A DNA stretch of 64,000 nt, from positions 62,001 to 126,000 of the forward strand of contig CALHKG010000013.1 of the NCBI GenBank assembly GCA_938033875.1, in the 5' to 3' direction. The position numbers were made by a program, and so were the translations under genes. The notes under the pieces were generated by a model. That model was given only the letters and a program-made list of their open reading frames with translations. It was not told the origin of the DNA and ran no database searches. Within the stretch, counting starts at the first letter, position 1. Every line of letters starts with the position of its first letter. This document shows positions 8,667 through 15,353 of this stretch, piece by piece. The DNA is from an uncultured Candidatus Saccharibacteria bacterium. Its GTDB lineage: Bacteria > Patescibacteriota > Saccharimonadia > Saccharimonadales > Saccharimonadaceae.

Positions 8667-9785
8667 ATGAAAAAATATTGGATTGGAATATTCGGGCAAG
8701 TTCGCGCTCAGCAAAAGCGTTTCGTTAGAGATAAAATGGCGCTATTCTTTACTTTCCTTTTTCCGCTGATTTTTCTATTGGTTTTTGGGTCGGTTTTTAG
8801 TAATGATTCGACCAGTTTTAATATTGCAATTGTCAACAATTCGCAGACAGAATTTGCCAAAAGTTTCGTTAAAAATGCCAAAGAAAATTCGAAGGATTCG
8901 ATTCTAAAAATTAAAGACGTTAAGGATATGAATGACGCACGTGAAAAGATGAAGCGGTCGGAGCTTAACGGTATTATTGAGCTTCCAAGTGATTTTGGCG
9001 CGATAAAAAATAATGGCAATCATCCTATTCCAACAGGTACGATAAATGTTCTTTACTCCAAAGGTTCTGACCAGGCAGGCGGCACGTTGGTGGCGGTGAT
9101 GAATCAAATTACTAATAGCATTAACAGTCGGATGGGTCAGCCTGAAGCCCCGCTTAAAGCTGTTGGTAAAGCGGTTGGTGATGAACAATTAAAATCGTTT
9201 GATTACATATTTACGGGGCTATTAACTTTCAGCTTGATAAGTATGGGTATTTTTGGCTTGGCTAATCAAATGCCGGCTGAAAAGAAACGTGGCTCATACC
9301 GACGCTTACGTGCAGCGCCGTTTACTTCTGGTCAGTTGATTATCTCTACGGCAATTCACTATACGATTATTTCCTTGCTTAGTTTGGTGATGATGGTTGT
9401 TGCTGGAACATTGATATTCCACTTTAATATGCGAGGCGACTGGACGTTGTTTGTGGCCATATCTGTATTATCGGCGTTCATGATGGTGGGAATAGGGCTA
9501 TTGATTGCTGGCTGGTCGAAAAACGAAGATCAATCTTCCGCATTGAGTAATTTAATCTCTTTTCCAATGATGTTTTTATCTGGCACATTTATCCCGATTT
9601 ATCTATTTCCAGAATGGTTGCGAAGCGTTGCTCAATTTGTGCCCATAACGCCAGTTACGGACGGTTTTCGATTAATCATGACCGAGCATGCAACTTTGAT
9701 GGAAGTTTTGCCGCAATTCGGTATTATCGCGGCTTGGACTTTCGTAATTTACCTCGTGGCTATTAAATTATTTAGGTGGGAATAA
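8667..9785 (+). CDS. ABC-2 type exporter, permease
   Basis: A 372-residue membrane protein. One N-terminal helix (about 28-48) is followed by a large extracytoplasmic loop to about residue 175 and then five helices, the usual ABC-2 permease topology. A conserved-looking stretch MFLSGTFIPIYLFPEW precedes the last helix. It works with the ATPase encoded 1 nt upstream. The gene ends at a region that holds a candidate ncRNA. Confidence 0.9.
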   Translation: MKKYWIGIFGQVRAQQKRFVRDKMALFFTFLFPLIFLLVFGSVFSNDSTSFNIAIVNNSQTEFAKSFVKNAKENSKDSILKIKDVKDMNDAREKMKRSELNGIIELPSDFGAIKNNGNHPIPTGTINVLYSKGSDQAGGTLVAVMNQITNSINSRMGQPEAPLKAVGKAVGDEQLKSFDYIFTGLLTFSLISMGIFGLANQMPAEKKRGSYRRLRAAPFTSGQLIISTAIHYTIISLLSLVMMVVAGTLIFHFNMRGDWTLFVAISVLSAFMMVGIGLLIAGWSKNEDQSSALSNLISFPMMFLSGTFIPIYLFPEWLRSVAQFVPITPVTDGFRLIMTEHATLMEVLPQFGIIAAWTFVIYLVAIKLFRWE

Positions 9786-9998
9786 TATAATATCAATGAA
9801 AATAGCCCGCCGAACGAGCTCAAGCTGAATGCGGATCTTTCAATCCGATAAACAAGTAATTCTTGCTTGGGTATACCACCCGCAAGTGGCGCATTCAAGC
9901 ATGTCTCCATATACAATAGTTCCTCTCAAGCCTACTCAAAGAGAAGGTGATTTTCGCCCTCTGCAGCTCTGAGTAAAAGCTATATATTGTTATATAGC
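9786..9998. ncRNA. Candidate structured ncRNA, strand undecided
   Basis: This non-coding stretch lies between two convergent genes and has strong pairing potential. TGAATGCG (9826-9833) pairs with CGCATTCA (9890-9897) and encloses three small hairpins: CGGAT/ATCCG (9832-9847), CAAG/CTTG (9853-9869) and CCAC/GTGG (9876-9889). GAAAAT (9798) can pair with ATTTTC (9950) as an outer helix. Plus-strand transcription could start from TATAAT 9786-9791. Minus-strand transcription could start from TTGATA (10015-10020), an 18 nt spacer and TATATA (9991-9996). The hairpin 9979-9998 (GCTATATA/TATATAGC) is followed by T residues on the minus strand. I could not match it to tmRNA, SRP RNA or RNase P. A 6S-like RNA is one possibility. 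Confidence 0.4.
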
Positions 9999-10016
9999 AC
10001 ACTAAAATAAAAAATA

Positions 10017-10511
10017 TCAACTTACTCGTATGGTTGCTAACCATATGTCGATTGCAGTATAAAAACTCTCGGGGTTACTTCGAAATATCTTACGTCGTAG
10101 TTGTGATAAAATACGCTCATGTAAGGAATGTGGCCGGTAGACGCGCAGACGTCGCAGTGGTGCCATGGTTGTTGTGCTTGACTTGCCATCCCAGCAAGCC
10201 ATAGGTAATATTGGTGTAAGCCCAATATCTATTGATGGGTCGACATCGTACGTAAATTCATCAATAAACACGCGTAGTATCACATGTCTCTCATATTGTT
10301 GGCGGCGAATTTTGATGATGTGTTCGGGGATCTGCAGGTCTTGCCAGTCAAAAACACCAATTAGCAATTGACTGGTAATGCCGATGTGCTGCAGTTCTTG
10401 TTTCAAGAGTACGCATTTTTGGTAACACGACCACACTTCATCACTGCCACTTGTTCCGTAGGGTAAGTCGCGAATCTTTTCAAATACTTTAATTGCTTTT
10501 TTGACTCTCAT
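10017..10511 (-). CDS. Possible transglutaminase-like protein
   Basis: A 164-residue soluble protein with no sure family. The arrangement of a cysteine in WSCYQKCVLLKQEL, a histidine in ERHVILRVFID and an aspartate in YDVDPS recalls the Cys-His-Asp order of the transglutaminase-like fold, and the spacing and local hydrophobic pattern fit. This is an inference from pattern, not a recognised match. It ends just before the candidate ncRNA and is divergent from lysK. It has no obvious signal peptide. Confidence 0.65.
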   Translation of the reverse strand: MRVKKAIKVFEKIRDLPYGTSGSDEVWSCYQKCVLLKQELQHIGITSQLLIGVFDWQDLQIPEHIIKIRRQQYERHVILRVFIDEFTYDVDPSIDIGLTPILPMACWDGKSSTTTMAPLRRLRVYRPHSLHERILSQLRRKIFRSNPESFYTAIDIWLATIRVS

Positions 10512-10568
10512 GATAGGTAGAAAATGGGACTACGTCTATGATATCGCTGGAATGATCGCTCACTAGTG

Positions 10569-10574
10569 TATAAT
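10569..10574 (+). promoter_or_regulatory. -10 element of lysK, leaderless type
   Basis: TATAAT, 7 nt before ATG 10582, with no Shine-Dalgarno sequence between. Confidence 0.6.
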
Positions 10575-10581
10575 ATAGCAC

Positions 10582-12108
10582 ATGAAATGGCTCGATGATA
10601 TAGTAAATACGTTTCAGGATGCTAATAAAGATATTTTGGTTTCCTCGGGCGCATCGCCGTCAGGGGTGTATCATGTGGGGCATTTGCGTGAAATTGTCAT
10701 CGCTGATGCTGTAGTGCGGGCGTTAAAGCAGGCAGGCATTCGGGCACGCCACGTTCACGTTTCAGACAACCTCGACGCCTTTCGTAAGGTGCCGGTTAAT
10801 TTGCCGGATAGTTATGAGCAGTACTTGGGTATACCGCTCTGTATGGTGCCGTCACCAGATGATCAATATGATTCGTGGGCGGATTTTTGCTTGAAGCCAT
10901 TCCTCGACAGCGCCGATAAAATTGGTGTGACTATGGACGTAGTCTGTGCCAGTGATAAATATCGCAGCGGCTTCTTTGTGCCGGCCATCGAGCGCTCGCT
11001 GAGCCGCATTGACAAAGCTAAGTCGGCCATTCAGGAAGTATCGGGTCGGCAGCTGGATGATCAATGGTCGCCGATTCAGATTATGGAACATGGTCGTCTT
11101 AAAAATCGTCAGTTTGTCAGAATGGATAGCGATACAAAAACAATTACCTATCGTAGCCATGATGACTCGGAGCATACAGTTCGGTATGATGACGGGCAAG
11201 TAAAGTTGGATTGGCGGCTGGACTGGCCGGGGCGGTGGTGGCTGCTCGGCATTGATATCGAGCCGTTTGGTCGTGACCACGCGACGAAGGGTGGCTCGTA
11301 TGATACCGGCAAGCGGATCGCTCGTGAAGTCTATGACATTGATGCGCCAGTACCAGTGCCATATGAATTTATTAATCGCACTGGTGATACGAAAAAGATG
11401 AGTGCTAGCAAAGGCACCGGCGTGAACGCGCATGACGTTGTCGATATGCTGCCGCCTGAGGTAGTGCGCTATTTTATACTCCGGTATTCGCCAGCCAAGC
11501 GGCTGTATTTTGACGAGACCGATAGCCTGGTGCGGCTGGTTGACGACTTCGCGGCGATGAAGCAGCATCCGCAAAATGAGCTTGATAAACAGCTATTATT
11601 CTTGTGTACTGACGGGCTAGATCAGCCAGCGGTCAGCTCAATTCCATTCTCGCATCTGGTTATTTCATACCAAGCGGCGCTGTGCGACATGGTAAAAACA
11701 GTAGAGATTTTGCGGCGCAGTTCGGAATACGCCCGCATCGTCGACGAGGAAGAAGCAGTGATCATCACAGAACTAGGCTATGTCAGTCGGTGGCTGGAAA
11801 AGTGGGCGCCCGAGTCATTGAAGTTTCGTCTGACGGACGAGGTAAATCCCGATGAGTTCTCGCCAGAGCAAAAAGAATACTTGAGGCGATTAGCTGACGA
11901 TATCGCCGAGGCGCCGGCTGGGGCTGATGGTAACTGGTTTCATCAAGCAATTTACTCCTACAAAGAGAGCGGTTTGCTGCCGCCGAGGGAGCTCTTCACC
12001 ACCATCTACCGCGTGCTCATTGGCAAAGATTCCGGGCCACGCGCTGGCTGGTTCTTGTCGATTTTGCCGCGGGATTGGTTGATTGAGCGATTGCGACTAG
12101 TCAAGTAG
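10582..12108 (+). CDS. lysK: Lysyl-tRNA synthetase, class I
   Basis: This 508-residue enzyme charges tRNA-Lys. It is the class I (archaeal-type) enzyme, not the class II LysS of most bacteria: the Rossmann-fold HIGH motif appears as HVGH in SGVYHVGHLRE near residue 32, and the KMSKS motif as KKMSASKG near residue 275. A helical anticodon-binding part fills the C-terminal third. A possible leaderless promoter precedes it. Class I LysRS is scattered among bacteria through transfer, so it is lineage-informative. No class II copy is in this window. Confidence 0.95.
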   Translation: MKWLDDIVNTFQDANKDILVSSGASPSGVYHVGHLREIVIADAVVRALKQAGIRARHVHVSDNLDAFRKVPVNLPDSYEQYLGIPLCMVPSPDDQYDSWADFCLKPFLDSADKIGVTMDVVCASDKYRSGFFVPAIERSLSRIDKAKSAIQEVSGRQLDDQWSPIQIMEHGRLKNRQFVRMDSDTKTITYRSHDDSEHTVRYDDGQVKLDWRLDWPGRWWLLGIDIEPFGRDHATKGGSYDTGKRIAREVYDIDAPVPVPYEFINRTGDTKKMSASKGTGVNAHDVVDMLPPEVVRYFILRYSPAKRLYFDETDSLVRLVDDFAAMKQHPQNELDKQLLFLCTDGLDQPAVSSIPFSHLVISYQAALCDMVKTVEILRRSSEYARIVDEEEAVIITELGYVSRWLEKWAPESLKFRLTDEVNPDEFSPEQKEYLRRLADDIAEAPAGADGNWFHQAIYSYKESGLLPPRELFTTIYRVLIGKDSGPRAGWFLSILPRDWLIERLRLVK

Positions 12109-12254
12109 AAGCCCGTCTAGTGATTAAGCTTTTCAGGTGGAAATGGGGAGCAAAACTCTAATCGTCTGGCGGTTTTATTAAAATATATCGGTAGTTTGCC
12201 CGTTTTCGCTTGCTTTTTATCGAATAGCCGTATCTGTCGCTTAAAACATTCTTT

Positions 12255-12270
12255 CTGTTTTCGAAAACAG
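12255..12270. promoter_or_regulatory. 16-bp perfect palindrome, possible operator
   Basis: CTGTTTTCGAAAACAG is a perfect palindrome in the 279-nt gap after lysK. It has the form CTGT-N8-ACAG, like the E. coli type of LexA box, and partial copies of CTGTTTTC occur at 12316. It lies about 50 nt upstream of the -35 of the next promoter. The binding protein is unknown. The rest of the gap is AT-rich and holds no gene I can support. Confidence 0.35.
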
Positions 12271-12319
12271 CTTTTATGTTTTGGAAAAATGCCTTTCTAT
12301 TTTGTGCGATTTTTACTGT

Positions 12320-12348
12320 TTTCCATAATGCTAACGCTGCATTATAAT
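12320..12348 (+). promoter_or_regulatory. Promoter for the MazG remnant and thioredoxin gene
   Basis: TTTCCA (12320-12325), a 17-nt spacer and TATAAT (12343-12348). The leader of about 33 nt then carries AGAAGGGGG before ATG 12388, so this is a classical Shine-Dalgarno transcript. Confidence 0.55.
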
Positions 12349-12387
12349 TAGACTAGCTATAGTGAATCTACACCAGAAGGGGGAATT

Positions 12388-12528
12388 ATGACATTTGAAG
12401 AAGCGCAAGAGCTAGTGATGAATCATATTCGTGCGCGGAAGTGGGATAAGACGAATGATTCGCGCGGTTTGGCGATATCGTTGTCGCTAGAAGCTAAGAA
12501 AAATTATAAGAAGGATACGACGTTATGA
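12388..12528 (+). pseudogene. Short MazG/dCTPase-like remnant (46 residues)
   Basis: This ORF has a good ribosome binding site (AGAAGGGGG, 5 nt spacing) and codes for 46 residues. RARKWDKTNDSRGLAISLSL resembles the first helices of RS21-C6/dCTPase-type MazG proteins, which usually continue with an acidic EAAELLE motif. Here the frame turns into a lysine-rich tail (EAKKNYKKDTTL) and stops, so the catalytic acidic residues and the second helix pair are missing. It looks like a truncated gene that is still transcribed, although a small functional peptide cannot be excluded. Confidence 0.5.
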
Positions 12529-12543
12529 AAAAAGAGGTTTGGT

Positions 12544-13137
12544 ATGAATAAAAAACTTATTGCGATTATTTCTGTCATAATCATCTTGTGCGGCGCTGCG
12601 GCTGAGCTGTGGTATAACCGCCAGCATTCTGCCGAGCAGCCGAAGACTCCTTCTACTAACGTGTCCGACGCTGCCAAATTCAAGTCAGAATATCCGCGAG
12701 TGGCGGCGAATAATCGCTTCGTTTATGCCAGCGATAAAGAAATCCTTGATATCTTTGATAACGGCAGCGGCGTGGTTTTCTTGGGTTTTCCGCAATGTCC
12801 GTGGTGCCAGCATTTGAGCGAACACGTTGATCGGGCAGCTCGGGCTGAAGGTGTTGATAAAATATACTATTTGAATATTCGCGATGCTCGCGCTAGCAAT
12901 AACGAAGTTTACCAAAAATTGGTCAAGAAATTAGAACCGTATTTGGAAAAAGATAAAAATGGCAATCCTCGAATATTTGTGCCTGATGTATCGATTGTCA
13001 AGAACGGCAAGATTATCGGCCGCTACAAAGAGGAATCAACTGGCGACGATAATATCACGCCAGATAAATATTGGACTAATGAAAGAATAGAGCGGACTTT
13101 ATCTCAACTGCGTGGATTTATGAGTCAACTGAAATAG
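12544..13137 (+). CDS. Membrane-anchored thioredoxin-like protein with CPWC motif
   Basis: A 197-residue protein with an N-terminal membrane anchor or uncleaved signal (residues 5-22) and a thioredoxin fold outside the cell. The active site is CPWC in LGFPQCPWCQHL near residue 85, and a cis-proline-like FVPDVSIV follows near residue 150. It should make or rearrange disulfides in exported proteins, much like the thioredoxin-like proteins of bacteriocin and Dsb systems. GAGG lies 7 nt before the ATG. It converges with a DsbA-like gene 6 nt away, so this is a redox cluster. Confidence 0.85.
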   Translation: MNKKLIAIISVIIILCGAAAELWYNRQHSAEQPKTPSTNVSDAAKFKSEYPRVAANNRFVYASDKEILDIFDNGSGVVFLGFPQCPWCQHLSEHVDRAARAEGVDKIYYLNIRDARASNNEVYQKLVKKLEPYLEKDKNGNPRIFVPDVSIVKNGKIIGRYKEESTGDDNITPDKYWTNERIERTLSQLRGFMSQLK

Positions 13138-13143
13138 TGACAA

Positions 13144-13860
13144 TTATTTAACGTCGCCAGCCTTAAGAATGCTTCTTAATCCGTTTTCGCCACCGACGAA
13201 TCCGCTGGTTTGATAGTCGTTAATAACCATATATGGCAAGCCATTCACGCCAAGCGACAGGGCTTTTTGTGTGTTGTTATCAATTTCTTTTTGGTGTGGT
13301 TTTTTAGTCATACAATCGGAAAATTGCGATTCATTCAGGCCGACATTTTTGGCGGAAGTTAGGAAATATTCCAGCGGAAGAGTAGGAATTTTTTTCGGAA
13401 CAGCAACATTTTTTACGCCAATTCCTTTGTCGAAATAGTCACCTTTAATGCGCGGGACGATATCGTGGGTGTACTGCCAATATTTATCTTGGTCAGCAGC
13501 GCAAAACGCAGCGTGAGCACCGGTTTCGGTATTGTTGGTCATCTCTTTTAATAGTGTTACTACGCGGTGCTCATAACGAACTTTTCCGGATTTAATATAG
13601 TCATTTTTGAAGAATTCTGTGCTGGTTGCGGCTTCGACCTCGGCACAAAATGAACAAAAATAGTCAGTATAATCAATGAACACGTTTTTCGCGTCAGCGG
13701 ATCCTTGTGACATTTTTTCATTCCACGGTTTATTATCGCCAATGTGACGATTCGGCGGACGATTGACAATTCCATAGATAAACAAAGCTACAATTCCCAC
13801 GATTACAATTCCCGAAAGAACCCAAATAAGCGCTATGCCTGATGATTTTTGTCGATTCAT
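13144..13860 (-). CDS. DsbA-like thiol:disulfide oxidoreductase
   Basis: A 238-residue exported protein with an N-terminal helix (about 9-31) and a DsbA/thioredoxin_4 domain. The redox motif is CSFC in DYTDYFCSFCAEVE near residue 70, and the cis-Pro loop is GVNGLPYMVIND near the C-terminus. It would oxidise cysteines of secreted proteins. Its start overlaps the stop of the upstream membrane-protein gene by 4 nt (ATGA type), which points to a coupled pair in which the membrane protein might recycle it. Confidence 0.88.
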   Translation of the reverse strand: MNRQKSSGIALIWVLSGIVIVGIVALFIYGIVNRPPNRHIGDNKPWNEKMSQGSADAKNVFIDYTDYFCSFCAEVEAATSTEFFKNDYIKSGKVRYEHRVVTLLKEMTNNTETGAHAAFCAADQDKYWQYTHDIVPRIKGDYFDKGIGVKNVAVPKKIPTLPLEYFLTSAKNVGLNESQFSDCMTKKPHQKEIDNNTQKALSLGVNGLPYMVINDYQTSGFVGGENGLRSILKAGDVK

Positions 13861-14459
13861 ATTTTCTCCTGTTTAGATAATTCTGTGTACATAAAAATAA
13901 TTTGACCTGATTTATATAGCGAGAATAAACTGAGCAGTAAAGCTAATAAAAGAACTATTATGCTGGCGATATTTGCGGCGGTGGCGGCGGCAGCTCCCGA
14001 GAAAAATAGGGTTACAATTGGCAAGATTAGTGATGTTCCGCAGGGAACGCAGCCGAGTCCAATTGTTGCGGCAATTGATGCGATTCCGCTTAGTCCGACT
14101 TGTCGAGATACAGTTTTTTCATTGTCGCGATTATTCTTTGCTGTAAAAATTACAGCGGCGATCGATATGCCTTGAAGAATTGACACTACCATAAGCAGTG
14201 CGCCATTTAGTGAAGTGAAACTTTGTTTGAATATGTCTATAATCATCGAACCGAGCAGTGTGATTTTATCGAGGATTGGTAAACGCGACATCATTAGTGG
14301 TCCGTAAAAATTGGCGTTGATTGCGAAATAGATTACCACGGCGAAGGCGACGGTCGCGACAATTGTTATCAGGAAATATTTCGGCAAACCAAGCATTCTG
14401 CCGACTCCTAAAAGCGCTGATTTGATGGTTAGTTTGTAGTGTTTATCGTTGTAACTCAT
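13857..14459 (-). CDS. Membrane protein with GCVPCG motif, possible redox partner of the DsbA-like protein
   Basis: A 200-residue integral membrane protein with about five helices (near 28-48, 80-105, 125-150, 150-172, 172-190). A pair of cysteines in LGCVPCGTSLILPIV, about residue 136, sits at a membrane edge. Similar GC-x-x-CG membrane proteins of unknown function occur in other Patescibacteria and some archaea. The translational overlap with the DsbA-like gene makes a disulfide-exchange role, comparable to DsbB or CcdA, a reasonable guess. It has no evident VKOR or DsbB signature, so the family remains unassigned. Confidence 0.75.
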   Translation of the reverse strand: MSYNDKHYKLTIKSALLGVGRMLGLPKYFLITIVATVAFAVVIYFAINANFYGPLMMSRLPILDKITLLGSMIIDIFKQSFTSLNGALLMVVSILQGISIAAVIFTAKNNRDNEKTVSRQVGLSGIASIAATIGLGCVPCGTSLILPIVTLFFSGAAAATAANIASIIVLLLALLLSLFSLYKSGQIIFMYTELSKQEKI

Positions 14460-14495
14460 TATGGTAGTTGTGCTATAAAGTTTGTTGGTGCGTTA

Positions 14496-15341
14496 TTACG
14501 ATCTCTTTTTTAGTTCGTAAATAACCTTTGTTGGCCATGGAATACTATCGATTTTGAAATATTTTTGTAAATGTGGCAAATAGGTTTCATCGAATTCATT
14601 CTGCGACTGTGTTATTTTGTATCCATGTGGCGCGCAAATCCATTTGTGAATAAGGTGGTCCACGATAACGTACGATTCTTTTGATTCGCGTTCAAGTGAA
14701 TCTAATCCCCAAACCGCGTGAAACATGATTTCGTAAATAGTTTGGTTATTTGCCTTGTAGATGTACGGAGCGATAGGATTATCATTGTCGTCGCAAACGA
14801 TATCGGGCATGCTAATCACTGAATTTTTAACAAGCGCTTTGATCCATGTGTAAACTTCATCGTTGACATCTTCGGATACTACTTCTATAGACGTGACTAG
14901 GTTTGACGTCTCGCCGGGACCCCAATCACGGATGATAATGGTGCCGTCGGGCTTGAGTGCTCTATCTAGCATTGCGAGCGTTTTAGTGCGCTCAGGTCGA
15001 GATAGATAGCTCATCAATTCGTGAAATACACTCGACATGTAGACAATGTCGAATTCATCTTTGATGTTTTCAAGCTGTTCTTTAGTGATAAAATCAATGT
15101 TATTTTCTTGAAGCCTAGATTGAACAATTTGTGAAACATCATAGGCTACGTAGTGAGTTCCTGTTTGTGTCACTTGTTTGATGAATTCTGGCGAGAATCC
15201 AGAACCAAAATCAAGCAATTTGACGTTTTCACCAAGATGTTTTTCGATGGCTCCGAATTTGGACGACACTGTTTGGTTCATCCGCTCTTGATAGGTTTTA
15301 TTGATATGATTTTCCAAGTGCTCGCTGCGAATTTGGTTCAT
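14496..15341 (-). CDS. SAM-dependent methyltransferase, substrate unknown
   Basis: A class I methyltransferase of about 281 residues. The SAM-binding glycine-rich motif is LLDFGSGFSPEF, motif II is in YVAYDVSQ, and the post-motif segment is IIIRDWGPGE. The substrate cannot be inferred. The frame continues upstream of ATG 15341 into clpB, but TATAAT lies exactly 6 nt before that ATG, which supports a leaderless start there. The promoter is embedded in the last codons of clpB. Confidence 0.82.
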   Translation of the reverse strand: MNQIRSEHLENHINKTYQERMNQTVSSKFGAIEKHLGENVKLLDFGSGFSPEFIKQVTQTGTHYVAYDVSQIVQSRLQENNIDFITKEQLENIKDEFDIVYMSSVFHELMSYLSRPERTKTLAMLDRALKPDGTIIIRDWGPGETSNLVTSIEVVSEDVNDEVYTWIKALVKNSVISMPDIVCDDNDNPIAPYIYKANNQTIYEIMFHAVWGLDSLERESKESYVIVDHLIHKWICAPHGYKITQSQNEFDETYLPHLQKYFKIDSIPWPTKVIYELKKRS

Positions 15342-15347
15342 ATATCT

Positions 15348-15353
15348 ATTATA
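15348..15353 (-). promoter_or_regulatory. -10 element of the methyltransferase gene, leaderless type
   Basis: TATAAT on the minus strand, 6 nt before ATG 15341, inside the 3' end of clpB. Confidence 0.6.

Noticed and set aside
9869..9881. T-box-like string on the minus strand (GGGTGGTATACCC)
   Set aside because: A T-box must precede a synthetase or amino-acid gene on the same strand. Downstream on the minus strand lies only the antisense of the ABC permease, and the stem I features are absent.
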